Assembly (NCBI GenBank): GCA_016946835.1
Contig: JACVTC010000049.1
Span: 312,501-335,000, forward strand
Source of the DNA: Neocallimastix lanati (nom. inval.)
Taxonomy: Eukaryota > Neocallimastigomycota > Neocallimastigomycetes > Neocallimastigales > Neocallimastigaceae
Direction of reading: 5' to 3'
Length of the DNA: 22,500 nt
Made by a program: the position numbers and the translations under genes. Shown piece by piece: positions 1 through 9,125 of the stretch (position 1 is its first letter; every line of letters begins with the position of its first letter). The notes beneath the pieces are model-generated. The model searched no databases, was not told the DNA's origin, and worked only from the letters and a program-made list of their open reading frames with translations.

Positions 1-520
1 CAGTAAATAAGTTAAAAAGAACAGTAGATAATTTAAAAAAAAAAAAAAAAAAAATTATTCTATATATATATTAAATAAATATTTTTATAAAATAATAATA
101 TTAATTTTATCTTTTTCTGTTTTTTAATTATTAATAGATTTATTATTATTATTTAAATTATTATTCTATATTTTTATTATCATTTTATATTAATTGTTCA
201 TCATTGAAACGAATAAAAATAATTAATATAATCCTAAATAAAAAGTTTATGAAAAAAAAAAAAAAACTATTTTATAATTATTTATGAATTTTTTATGTGT
301 TATAATATTATTTATTATTATTATTATTATTATTTTTCTTCTTTTATTTTATTTTTTTTTTTTTATAAATAAATAAATAACTTAATAAAAATATAGATAA
401 AAAATAAAATAATAATAAAATCAATAGTAGAAATTTAAATATAAAGTACAGATGGAATAAAAATAAAAATAAAATTAAAAGGTTCTATAAATATTTATTC
501 TTTATTCTAATTTTCTAACT
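1..520. other. AT-rich intergenic DNA, downstream flank of the GT71 gene
   Basis: No credible coding sequence is seen on either strand. The stretch holds A and T homopolymers (for example near 36-54 and 250-266) and a short ATT microsatellite near 308-334. Since the neighbouring gene is on the minus strand, this is its 3' side. TTTATT at about 495-506 reads AATAAA on the minus strand just after the stop codon and could serve as a poly(A) signal. Confidence 0.6.
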
Positions 521-2719
521 TTACTTCATTTTTTTTTCTTCTTCCCTTTTTTCTTCCTTTTTTTCTTCTTCTTTATTATCTTCTTCTTTATTTTCTTTTT
601 TATTTTCTTCCTTTTTATTTTCTTCTTCTTTATTTTCTTCTTTATTTTCTTCTTTTTTATTTTCTTCTTCTTTATTTTCTTCTTTATTTTCTTCTTTTTT
701 ATTTTCTTCTTTATTTTCTTCTTTTTTATTTTCTTCTTTATTTTCTTCCTCTTTCTTTGGTATGATATAATGTAATGTTTTTTCTCTTTCAATAATTATT
801 CTTAGTGTATCTTTTTCTTCCGTTGAAAATGGTGTTGGCTCTTTTAAAGTTTTATTAAAATAAAAACATTCTAGATTATCGGTCCATTTTATATTTCTGT
901 CTTCCACATAATATCCTTCAAAATCAATGAATTTTAGATTATTAATTTTGCTTTTATCTCTAACTAAATGTCCATTCCAAAAATATAATTTATTGTGAAT
1001 GAGATGTCCAATATGTCCACAGAATTTATTTTTATAACATTTCCCGGTAAATGCCATCGGTGTTGGGTTTAAATTATAATGCATTCGTGCCATATCAAAT
1101 CCAATCCAAAAGGTTTCCTTATCCCCATGAACTTTCTTATACACCACTTCGGAACGAATCCTTTTTTCATTCAATTTACAGGCCGCTAATAATCCTGTGA
1201 GTGTTTTAATTTTATGAATCACTACAGTACTTGATTCCATTTCATGAATTGTCTGCTTGTTATAAAATCTTAACTTGGAGGTCTCAAACAGCGGATCGGA
1301 CATCCATGACTTCATCCATCTTATTTGGTTATTGGGTCCAGGAAAGAGTGAGCGATCTTTAAAGAAGAGGGTTCCCACCTTAAGATACCCTTCCTCTTCA
1401 AAAAGATCTTCAGGATTATGAAGGTAAACCACGTCGGCATCCATTAAAATAACCTCTTCAAAACGTGAGGCTAAGATGGCAAATGGTTTAATGGCCCAAC
1501 CTTCAATATCAACAATAGTATTATCAAAATAGGTTGTAATGTCCGATAGATAGACATTTTCATATCCGCTAAGAATGTTGCGATTTTCCAGAGAGAGATC
1601 ATTATTTCCAGCATAGAATACTTCGATTGGCAGTGTACAGTTGATGACATTACGGAGGGCATCAATGGTACTTCTTGCATACCTGAAATGCTTTTCTCCC
1701 GTACAGATAACTATTCCTTTCCCATTAAACGATTCTATCATTTTTTGAAAGGAATGGTATCGATGACCGTACAACCAAGGATACAGATCTTGATGTAATG
1801 TCGCTAACATTTTTTTATTCCCTGAGATATTCTTTTTGAAGTGTTTCTGTGACATAAATGAGGATTCCTGCAGTAGTCCATTTTTATATTTGGATATTCC
1901 ATTTTTAAATTTTAGTATGTCTTCTCGTTCAAATACAGAATCCCATAGTGCGGAGTGCAATTCTATTTGATTTCGTAATTCAATAAAATAGTCTAAACTT
2001 GTAATAATTTTTTTATCATCATTTTGTTGTTGTTGAAGTCCTTCCTTATTATTATTATTATCATCATTATTATTTTTCTGAACTTCAGTATTGTCATTTT
2101 GTTTTTCTTTGTTATCATTTTGTTGAACTTCCGTACTATCATTTTGTTGTTGTACTTCAGTATTGGTGTTTTGTTGAACTTCAGTATTATCATTTTGTTG
2201 TTGTACTTCAGTATTATCATTTTGTTGTTGTACTTCAGTATTATCATTTTGTTGTTGTACTTCAGTATTGGTGTTTTGTTGTACTTCAGTATTATCATTT
2301 TGTTGAACTTCAGTATTGGCGTTTTGTTGAACTTCAGTATTATCATTTTGATTCTCTTTGTTATCATTTTGCTGAACTTCATCATTATTATTTTGATGTA
2401 CTTCATTATTATTAATATTAATATTATTATTATATTTTAATGTTTCATTATCAACATTTTGCTCTAATGTTTCATTATTATCATTTTGTTCTAATGTTTC
2501 ATTATTTATATTTTGCTGTAATGCTTCACTAACATTTTGTTGTAACACTTCATTATTAATATTTTGTTGGTCATTTTTATTAATATGATTTTCAGATAAT
2601 TGATGTATAATTTTATTATAATGAGCCCTTTGAAATGTGAATATTGCAATAAATGAACATAATAGTATTAGAAATGGTATTATCAAAATAATTGCTCTTC
2701 TCCTTTTAAATATTTTCAT
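521..2719 (-). CDS. GT71 (Mnn1-type) alpha-1,3-mannosyltransferase-like, type II Golgi membrane protein
   Basis: This is an intronless 732-residue protein. Residues 1-8 are basic (KRRR), then a hydrophobic anchor spans about 9-29, giving the type II topology of Golgi glycosyltransferases. Residues about 46-234 are an Asn/Gln/Glu-rich linker with tandem NDNTEVQQ-like repeats. The catalytic region is about 335-630. It contains GIVICTGEKHFRYA, the pattern EVFYAGNNDL, a WAIKPFAIL segment, the metal/nucleotide-sugar binding DXD motif in LMDADVVYLHNPEDLF (DAD at 427-429) and a late KETFWIGFDMA segment. These are family hallmarks of Mnn1/GT71 mannosyltransferases, which use GDP-mannose to extend N- or O-linked glycans in the Golgi lumen. 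Residues about 655-732 form a Lys/Glu/Asn repeat tail that the family normally lacks. The first ATG was chosen because it begins the basic-hydrophobic anchor. The sugar specificity is inferred from family only. Confidence 0.88.
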   Translation of the reverse strand: MKIFKRRRAIILIIPFLILLCSFIAIFTFQRAHYNKIIHQLSENHINKNDQQNINNEVLQQNVSEALQQNINNETLEQNDNNETLEQNVDNETLKYNNNININNNEVHQNNNDEVQQNDNKENQNDNTEVQQNANTEVQQNDNTEVQQNTNTEVQQQNDNTEVQQQNDNTEVQQQNDNTEVQQNTNTEVQQQNDSTEVQQNDNKEKQNDNTEVQKNNNDDNNNNKEGLQQQQNDDKKIITSLDYFIELRNQIELHSALWDSVFEREDILKFKNGISKYKNGLLQESSFMSQKHFKKNISGNKKMLATLHQDLYPWLYGHRYHSFQKMIESFNGKGIVICTGEKHFRYARSTIDALRNVINCTLPIEVFYAGNNDLSLENRNILSGYENVYLSDITTYFDNTIVDIEGWAIKPFAILASRFEEVILMDADVVYLHNPEDLFEEEGYLKVGTLFFKDRSLFPGPNNQIRWMKSWMSDPLFETSKLRFYNKQTIHEMESSTVVIHKIKTLTGLLAACKLNEKRIRSEVVYKKVHGDKETFWIGFDMARMHYNLNPTPMAFTGKCYKNKFCGHIGHLIHNKLYFWNGHLVRDKSKINNLKFIDFEGYYVEDRNIKWTDNLECFYFNKTLKEPTPFSTEEKDTLRIIIEREKTLHYIIPKKEEENKEENKKEENKEENKKEENKEENKEEENKKEENKEENKEEENKKEENKKENKEEDNKEEEKKEEKREEEKKMK
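524..757 (-). repeat. Coding repeat: Lys/Glu/Asn tail of the GT71 protein
   Basis: This encodes residues about 655-732, a run of KKEENKEEN-type units ending in KKEEKREEEKKMK. The coding strand is almost pure purine and the plus strand almost pure pyrimidine over about 230 bp. The tail is highly charged and would lie in the Golgi lumen after the catalytic domain. No fold is predicted by eye. Confidence 0.85.
2018..2584 (-). repeat. Coding minisatellite: Asn/Gln-rich linker of the GT71 protein
   Basis: This covers residues about 46-234 of the glycosyltransferase. The core (about 2075-2383) is built from 24- to 27-bp units encoding NDNTEVQQ or NTNTEVQQQ variants. The flanking parts carry looser units such as NNETLEQN. 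It separates the membrane anchor from the catalytic domain, so it probably acts as a flexible stalk. The near-identical units suggest slippage or unequal crossover, so copy number probably varies between alleles. Long open frames seen in the other frames here are by-products of the repeat. Confidence 0.85.
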
Positions 2720-2998
2720 TGTATAAAAGAAATAATTTAAATAGGATAGGATTATTTTTAATTATTACTTTATTAGGTATATATTAATATATTAAAAAAT
2801 TTATAGATTAATGATTAAAAAAAAAAAAAAAAAAAAAGATTATTGTTTATATATAAAATGGTATTCAATTAGGTTTAAATTTTATTTTATTAATTTTATT
2901 TATTTACTCTAATATATATTAAATATATATATATAATATATATATGTATTTTTTTTACTTTTTAAAATAAAATATTATTTTAAAAAAAAAGAATTAAG
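2720..2998. other. Upstream region of the GT71 gene
   Basis: This is AT-rich DNA on the 5' side of the minus-strand gene, with a poly(A) run at about 2817-2837 and TA-rich stretches near 2920-2946. The GT71 promoter should lie here, but no specific factor site can be named. No open frame of interest was seen. Confidence 0.5.
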
Positions 2999-3640
2999 AA
3001 TATAATAATCAGAATAATAATAATAATAATAATAATAAAAGGATAGAAAATTATATTTATATCCATTAAAATAATTTTTTGTCAAAAAATAAAAATTAAA
3101 CTTTTTTCTAAAACAAAAATTTCAAACTTTAAATTTTAAAAATAATAATAATAATAATTAAAAAAAAAAAAAAAATTAAAAAATTTAAAATAATTATAAA
3201 ACAAAAAAAAATAAAAATAAAAATAAAATAAAATAAAAAATTATTCAAACATTAAGAATATGTTTATATATCTATTACAATAAAAATGTCTATTACAATA
3301 AAAGCATATTATGTAAATATATATTTCATACTTTTTTTATAATATTTTACTTTATAAAAAGAGTACAAAAAATTTTTTTTTTTTTATTTTTTTTTTTTTA
3401 TATAATATATAAATATAATGTATTTACAAGATATTATAAAATTATTGATGATGAAATATCTCATATAATTAATATTAACATTAATATTATTATTATTATT
3501 AGTAGTTTTCCATAATTAATATATATATTTTTTAAATGTATTAAAAATAATATATAACATTTTGAATATTATAACAGTATATTCTTCAAGATTTAATTTT
3601 AAAATAAATAAAATAATTATAGATTAATATAATTTCTTTA
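2999..3640. repeat. Old direct duplication, copy 1
   Basis: This segment shares an ordered series of sequence blocks with 3903-4463. Shared blocks include GGATAGAAAATTATATTTAT at about 3040, a TTCAAACATTAAG block near 3244, a CATACTT...AAAAAGAGTA block near 3328-3365, ACAAGATATTATAAAATTATT near 3426, and an AATATATAACATTTTG block near 3549. Spacing differs by homopolymer and microsatellite indels. No gene is visible in either copy, so it may be duplicated non-coding DNA or a decayed element. Confidence 0.65.
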
Positions 3641-3706
3641 GAAGTATATAATTTTAAATTTAAAATTTTTTAAAAACTAAAAAATTGTTAATACTATGAT
3701 TTATAA

Positions 3707-3755
3707 TAATAATAATAATAATAATTATAATAATAATAATGAATACTATTTTTAC

Positions 3756-3825
<70 letters not shown>

Positions 3826-3863
3826 TAGATAATAAGTAATAATAATAATAATAATAATAATAA
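3707..3863. repeat. AAT/ATT trinucleotide microsatellite
   Basis: This is a long run of AAT units, about 23 in the uninterrupted core (about 3755-3823), flanked by shorter runs on both sides. The open frame it creates on the minus strand is poly-Leu/Ile and has no biological credibility. Confidence 0.95.
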
Positions 3864-3902
3864 ATTATTATTCATTATTTAAGATATTAAACTTTACTTC
3901 TA

Positions 3903-4146
3903 ACAAATAATAATAAAAGAATAGAAAATAGTATTTATATCCATGGAAATAAATTTTTGGTAAAATAAAAAAAAAAAAAAATATTCAAATATTAAGTTTT
4001 ATTAATATATTTATATATTATGATAAAAAGATATTATTAAATTTTTATTATTCGATTATAAATAGATTCAGAATTTTATATATCAATATCATATTAAGAA
4101 TTAAGAAAATATATTTTATACTTTATTTTATTTATAAAAAAGAGTA

Positions 4147-4178
<32 letters not shown>

Positions 4179-4463
4179 TTATTAGTATTATTATTTTACC
4201 AAAATTTTTTTAATATACATGTTATTATAAAATATGTAAATGTAATGTTTTAACAAGATATTATAAAATTATTGATGAAATATCTCATATTATTTTTATT
4301 ATTTATTATTATTTTTTTTCTATAATTATTACATATATACATTTTTATATGTATTTTATAAAAATAATTTATAACATTTTGTATAATTGTAACCATATAT
4401 GTTATTTGTCGCAATTTAAATTTAAAATAAATAGGATTAATTATCAATTAATAAAATCCATTT
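3903..4463. repeat. Old direct duplication, copy 2
   Basis: This is the partner of 2999-3640, with the same blocks in the same order about 830-870 bp downstream. Examples are AGAATAGAAAATAGTATTTAT near 3916, TATTCAAATATTAAG near 3981, CAAGATATTATAAAATTATT near 4254 and ATTTATAACATTTTG near 4369. Homology continues up to the left LTR at 4464, so the copia element inserted into or beside this copy. Confidence 0.65.
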
Positions 4464-4694
4464 TGCTAAATATAACACTTAAAATCAGAAATGATATTTA
4501 TATTTTATTATATGTTTGTTTATTTATTTTTATTTGCTTTTACATTAAGAAAGACCATCTCCATTTAAGAATATGTCTAACATTATTGGTAGCATTTAAC
4601 GTTACACTGCATTATTTTATCGAATAAAAATATACTCTTAATAATGGAGTATAATATACAATGTAATTAAACACATCACTGGTGATATTTAACA
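4464..4694 (-). repeat. 3' LTR of copia copy 1
   Basis: This 231-bp LTR has TG...CA ends. On the element strand it begins TGTTAAATATCACC and ends TATAACACTT-complement followed by TTTAGCA, giving short inverted ends (TGTTAAATA/TATTTAGCA). Its inner boundary is fixed by the adjoining polypurine tract. The block AAATATAACACTTAAAATC and the TTTAAGAATATGTC block are shared with the other LTR copies at 7941 and 18127. Confidence 0.82.
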
Positions 4695-4708
4695 TTTCCC
4701 CCTACCTT
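4695..4708 (-). other. Polypurine tract of copia copy 1
   Basis: The minus strand reads AAGGTAGGGGGAAA directly next to the LTR start TGTTAAATA. This is the expected plus-strand primer position for an LTR retrotransposon, and its adjacency supports the LTR boundary. Confidence 0.75.
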
Positions 4709-5422
4709 GACATTTTTTACATTTCCATGATGAAATTCGTAAAATATTTTAAGCTTGGGTCCAGAAATACTTTTGGTTTAATGGATCTACCATCACTGAG
4801 TTAGAACCAATGAGTGTTACTTTAATTTCATTTTTTCAATAATTTTATCTTGAACGTATTTGTATTTTATAACCATCTCTTTGCATCGTCCCTTTTGGTT
4901 TTTTTTTTTTTTTTTCATTTTCAGCTATATCCTTACATGGTTTATTATCTCTTCTAATATTAATTCTAAATATTTTAATTGAATATTTCATTTACTTACT
5001 TTCTTATCCATATTAGTTTGTTTGGTACATTTCATCAAACTTGAGTGTTCGGCTTCTGAGGTTGATAAGGCTTTATTTTTCTATTTTACTGAGTTAAATT
5101 AATTTTGATTTCCATGATATTTGGACTATTTCCTAATACAAAAATATATTCTGAAATGGATCTTCTTTTAATCTCATTACCAGCGAAATCTTAGATTCTC
5201 AGAAAATCTTGCAGCTTGATTTACTGCGAATGCTATGTCAGGTCTTGTTTTTGTTGATACATATAATAGAGATCCAATCCATCTTTTTTATAATCCGTTT
5301 TGTTTAATTTTTTTTTTCAGAGTTTTCTCTATCTTCTAATTTTTGAATTAATACATAGTATTTTCTAGTTATTTTAGTATCGCTTATATATTATAGTTAG
5401 TTCACGGTTTTTTTCAATATAA

Positions 5423-5459
<37 letters not shown>

Positions 5460-6220
5460 AATTTTGTAGCCTTTATTTGTTTTAATTACATTAATTCCTA
5501 TGATTTAGTTTGCTGTTTTATCTGTGGAGACTTTATATTTATGTTTTATCTTTGAAACAACATTGATAGTTTCTTTATTCTCTCCTGCAATTAATATATC
5601 ATCAACATAGAGTGTTAGTAATAAGCATAATTTATTATTTTTATATTTACCAAATAAATAACTATCTGTATTATATTGAATTAATCCAAATTTCCTTAAG
5701 AAAAACCTAGAGATTTTCGTAAAACCATTGTCTTCCAGCTTGTTTGAGTCCATAGTGAGCCTTTTGTAATAATCCTGATTTTCCGCAATTGTAGTTTTTA
5801 TCACCCATTGGAATTTGAACATAAATTTTCTTATCTAGATTAGCATTCAAATATACAAGCTTTAATATCGATTTGTCTTAAATTCCTATTTATATATTAA
5901 TGCAATAGTAATTGTTAATCTAAAAACTCTCCATTTCTATTGTAGAAGAATAGGTGCAAGTATAATCAACTCCTCCTTTAAATTGTCGAAAACTTTTTGA
6001 TGACTAATCATGCTTTGTATATACCATTATCCTTAATAGTAAAAAAAAAAAAAACTCATTTAACATCGAGTGGTTTAATTCCTTCTGAGAATATTTTTGT
6101 TTTCCACAATTTTCATAAACATTATTTCTATATAAATTTTCGTAATTCTTTGTTAATTGCATCTTTCCATTTGTCCACATTTTCTGAAGTCATAGATTCT
6201 TCATGATTTTTTGGAAATAA
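4709..6220 (-). pseudogene. Copia RVT_2 reverse transcriptase and RNase H, broken
   Basis: Reading the minus strand through several frames gives the RT start (ESMTSENVDKWKDAINKEL, IKDNGIYKA, GGVDYTCTYSSTI), then SYLFGKYKNN and the catalytic LYVDDILIAGENKE (YVDD at 5598-5609). RNase H follows, with TKTRPDIAFAVNQAARF near 5205-5265 and ALSTSEAEHSSLMKCTKQT near 5000-5080. The RNase H end (near 4730-4830) reads VTLIGSNSVMVDPLNQ. A segment around the central GDE motif of RNase H is deleted. The largest intact piece, 5505-5822, holds the palm region only. Stops and shifts make it non-functional. Confidence 0.85.
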
Positions 6221-6560
6221 ATGTATTAATATATTATTAACTCTATTTCTCTTGCGTCTTTCGTTTTTTATCAGAATCAGTTTTTCCTCTCTCTCTCAAA
6301 AAAAAAAAAAAAATTGGTTTATTTAATGTAGATATTCTATCTTTTATTTTTCTTTCTTCATTCGATTTATAAATTTTTCCTTTTTTCTCTTTTTCGATAG
6401 TTTTTTTTTTTTGCTTTTTCATTATCAATTTTTACAATTTTTGTTTATTTGTTTATGGTAAAATTTTATTTTTCCTTTTTTAATATTAGATTTAATATTT
6501 TTTTCTTTGGTTTTTCTTTATTTTCTTTTATCTAATAGTTTCCAGATCACTAAAACTGTC
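6221..6560 (-). pseudogene. Charged linker upstream of copia RT, broken
   Basis: The minus strand reads SNEERKIKDRISTLNKP, a Phe run, then GKTDSDKKRK. The same segment in copia copy 2 (about 20150-20340) reads ERQNTYIK/ERKMKDR-like residues followed by SDENESRKRNRINNNNILI. In copia polyproteins this is the low-complexity stretch between integrase and RT. Integrase itself is missing. Confidence 0.6.
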
Positions 6561-7735
6561 CTCAGATTCATTTTTTTTTTTTTTTTTTTTTTTTTTTTGA
6601 ATTATAGTCATTAATTTTAATATTTTCATATATTTTATTTTTTTTTTCCAAATTTAATTTTTCATTTCATCTTCATATTAACTATATTTTTTTAGGATTA
6701 CTTTCAATTCTATTGTTCAATAAGTTTCTAGTTTTTGCAATTTCATAAATCTTTTATAATTATTAAAGATTTGAAATTTTTTATTTCAAATTTTTATTAA
6801 TTAAAACCTTTTTTTTTACATTTTTTCATTTTTTGTTCAAAAAATCATTTTTTTTGTGATTTTTATATCCTTTATGTTTGTTTATCGTTATTTCTATTAA
6901 TAATACCATTTATTTTCATTACTCTTACTCTTATCATGTAGGGTTTTGGCAAGGTTTTTCATCTGTTGTATTTTTTATTTTTTTCTTTAATAGTTGAATT
7001 TTTGAGTATTTCCTCTTGATTTCCAGCTAATTTTTGATTTTCATTAATATAATTTGATCTTCATGTTGATATACTTTTTGCTTTTCTTGATTATGGTGCT
7101 TAGTTTTGTTATGTCTTCTTTTAAATCTTTAAATGTCTTTTCAACATATAGAAGTGTGAATGAATACGTCATACCGACTTTATTTAATTCCTCTAAAGAA
7201 TATAAAACTTTTGTTTCTTCACTTAGTTCTGGTTTATTTTGTAATTTTGCCTCGTTATTGTATTCTCTAAATAATGAGTTAAGATTATCTAAATACCGCT
7301 TAACATTATCGTTTTCGATTTCTAGCTTCTTTATCTTCATTTCAATTTCGAATAGTCTGGATGGGCCTGTTTCTGAAAATCTTTCTTTTAATTAATTTAC
7401 CACTAAATATGCACTTGTGCAATTATTTAATAAACTTTTTGTATATTCATTGAGGCTGTTCAGTATTATAATCCCGACGGTACTGGTCATATTAAATAAA
7501 TGTTTTTTCATTGGTGTTTATATCTTTAATATTCTTTAATATATAATCACCTAATTCTTCAGAAGCGAGGAATAATTTTAAGTCTGAATACCATTTGTGA
7601 AAGTTTCTTTTGTAATTTTTAAAGTTTTTGAATATAAAATTTATTATGTGTATTTGTTTGAATATTTGGAGGTTCCATTTCAACAAGAGAGTATCATTCA
7701 TTGTTATACTTGATGTATTTGTTGTCTTTGACTGT

Positions 7736-7780
<45 letters not shown>

Positions 7781-7822
7781 AAGAATTCCCTGTAGTTGTT
7801 GAATTTTCTGATTTAGTCATTT
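6561..7822 (-). pseudogene. Copia gag (UBN2-type), broken
   Basis: The likely start ATG lies near 7822 (MTKSENSTTTGNSSKK). It is followed by a 41-base T run (plus strand, about 7739-7779) that destroys the frame. The piece at 7492-7701 contains WYSDLKLFLASEELGDYILK, the gag N-terminal core. The piece at 7044-7400 reads LKERFSETGPSRLFEIEMK, then VKRYLDNLNSLFREYNNEAK and SLEELNKVGMTYSFTL, the family's helical capsid region. The tail near 6550-6580 is acidic (NESEDSFSDLET). Copy 2 has close homologues of the later parts. Frame breaks separate the pieces. Confidence 0.75.
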
Positions 7823-7940
7823 TTAATGTGACTGCTAATATTTCTTTATTTTGATATTTAATGAATGCTTACTATTTAATATATTGAATTTTGATATTAA
7901 CAATTGTTAATGAATTATTAAGTCATTGAGACTCTTAATC

Positions 7941-8166
7941 CGTTTAAATATAACACTTAAAATCAGAAATGACTTTTATATTTTATTATGTGATTATTTA
8001 TTTATTTATTGTTTTTACATTTAGAAAGACCTTATTCATTTAAGAATACAATTTATTATTCGTTGTAATTATTTATGACATATACTATGACAGGTAAACA
8101 ACTCTACTAAGATTAATAATCCATGTCTTTAGATGTAATTGTTTCCAATGGCCCTAATTCTACCCA
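7941..8166 (-). repeat. 5' LTR of copia copy 1
   Basis: This is homologous to the LTR at 4464-4694. Shared blocks are AAATATAACACTTAAAATC and AGAAAGACC...CATTTAAGAATA at the inner side. AATTACAT sits at the same distance (about 27 bases) from the outer TG on the element strand. The inner end has lost its terminal dinucleotide (GTTTAAATA rather than TGTTAAATA). The outer half is very diverged, so 8166 is the best estimate of the boundary. Confidence 0.6.
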
Positions 8167-8169
8167 TTT

Positions 8170-8460
8170 TAGCGATATAATTAATGATTAATACAATAAT
8201 ATTATATTGGCTATTCTTTTTCTTTTGTGGAAAAAGGTCCAGTGATTTAAGTCCTAAATGTGCGTGAGATTATTTATATTAGTATGATGTATCTCTATAT
8301 TGGGTCAGGTAACATAGAGGACTTTGTTCACATAAGTACATAAATTAATAGTAGGTTTGACATCATTACATATTCCTTTTCCAATAATAATGATTTTATT
8401 TCATTCTTTGATAGAATTTTCATTACACCTTTATGTTCTATAATGTGGGTTTCCCAGATT
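8170..8460 (-). pseudogene. Fragment of a second copia-like pol gene (protease/pre-integrase region)
   Basis: Outside the copy 1 LTR, the minus strand reads IIIGKGICND followed about 12 residues later by VNKVLYV, then NIEIHHTNINNLTHI and HKRKRIANI across stops. This resembles the segment between protease and the GAG_pre-integrase domain of copia polyproteins, where a GxG stretch precedes VLYVPD and NLISVNKL-like residues. It is not part of copy 1 and may be the remains of an older element into which copy 1 inserted. Recognition is by eye over a short, broken stretch. Confidence 0.4.
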
Positions 8461-8809
8461 AATTTTTTTTTTTTTTTTTTTTTATTATAAGTTTTTTTTA
8501 TTATTCTTTTTATAGATATCTTTATCTCTATAGTATTTATTATTATAAATTTTTAAGTATATTATTATCAAAAAATTTTGTCATAACTTCAGTTATATCT
8601 TCATTATTACTTGTTCCATTCTTTTCTTTAGGTTCTTCTTCGGAGATTGTAATCATTTTCATTTTAGTTATTTATCATTTATATGAACTTTCTGATAACA
8701 AGGGATGATAGATACATTGTTATATTAATTAAGGTCATTAATATTAAATATATATCTTTGAATAATTTTTATTTATTTTAATAATAAAATATAAATTTAT
8801 TAATATAAA
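8461..8809. other. AT-rich DNA with a short minus-strand open frame
   Basis: A T run lies at 8462-8483. The only codon-like stretch is a 39-residue minus-strand frame starting near 8662 (MKMITISEEEPKEKNGTS...) and ending near 8544. It has no recognised relative. It could be part of the broken retroelement fragment at 8170-8460, since both are on the same strand. Otherwise nothing was seen. Confidence 0.35.
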
Positions 8810-8819
8810 TGTTAATATC
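8810..8819. repeat. Left target-site duplication of the MITE
   Basis: This is TGTTAATATC, identical to 9126-9135 and directly abutting the left terminal inverted repeat. Confidence 0.75.
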
Positions 8820-9125
8820 GAGGAGTGGGACATTTTGCCATGGCGTATTATTATAATGTTGCATTTGAAAATTATTATGAATAAAAAAAATATTATTAAT
8901 ATTGATGTTATTTATTTTCTCAAAGGAAATATTTAAATATTAAAAAAAAAATAAAATAAATAAATAATATTAAAATAATATTGACTATTAAATAAATATT
9001 ATAAATATATTTTTTATAATTAAATTATAATTAAATATTATAAATAATAATGAGAGTGACATTTCACCAACGTATTAATAAAAATTTGCATTTTAATGAC
9101 ACCACTTGGCGAAATGCAACTCTCC
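8820..9125. mobile_element. Short inverted-repeat transposon with 10-bp target duplication (MULE-like MITE candidate)
   Basis: The left end begins GAGGAGTGGGACATTTTGCC. The right end, read on the other strand, begins GGAGAGTTGCATTTCGCCAA. These form imperfect terminal inverted repeats of about 20 bp. TGTTAATATC lies immediately outside both ends (8810-8819 and 9126-9135), a perfect 10-bp direct repeat. A 9-11 bp target duplication with G-rich ends is characteristic of Mutator-like elements. The 306-bp interior is non-coding. A second left-end-like motif at 9052-9070 (GAGAGTGACATTTCACCAA) forms a subterminal hairpin with the right end. Superfamily assignment is an inference. Confidence 0.7.

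Larger units (their letters stand above)
4464..8166 (-). mobile_element. Degenerate Ty1/copia LTR retrotransposon, copy 1
   Basis: The element lies on the minus strand between two related LTRs (4464-4694 and 7941-8166). In element order it has a gag remnant (about 7822-6560), a charged linker (about 6560-6220), RVT_2-type reverse transcriptase (about 6220-5340) and RNase H (about 5340-4709), then a polypurine tract at the 3' LTR. Stops, frameshifts and homopolymer expansions break all frames. No aspartic protease or integrase catalytic core could be found, so the copy is internally deleted. The RT active-site motif YVDD is still readable. The two LTRs differ strongly, which suggests an old insertion. 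No convincing target duplication remains. Confidence 0.85.

Noticed and set aside
526-792. Minus-strand Lys-rich frame over the GT71 tail
   Set aside because: It is an alternate-frame shadow of the KEEN repeat with no conserved content.
2024-2440. Long open frames on the plus strand and in a second minus frame across the GT71 linker
   Set aside because: They are poly-Leu/Ile/Phe or Lys/Ile shadows of the minisatellite. The GT71 frame explains the sequence.
3660-3875. 71-residue minus-strand frame
   Set aside because: It is translation of an AAT microsatellite into poly-Leu/Ile.
4349-4627. 92-residue plus-strand frame
   Set aside because: It crosses the boundary between duplicated non-coding DNA and the copia LTR (4464), so it cannot be a conserved gene.
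7054-7395. 113-residue plus-strand frame
   Set aside because: It is antisense to the recognisable copia gag segment on the minus strand.
4459-8171. Target duplication of copia copy 1 (CATTT near both ends)
   Set aside because: CATTT at 4459 and the bases outside 8166 (TTTTA) do not match if the LTR ends are TG...CA. The match needs a shifted boundary.
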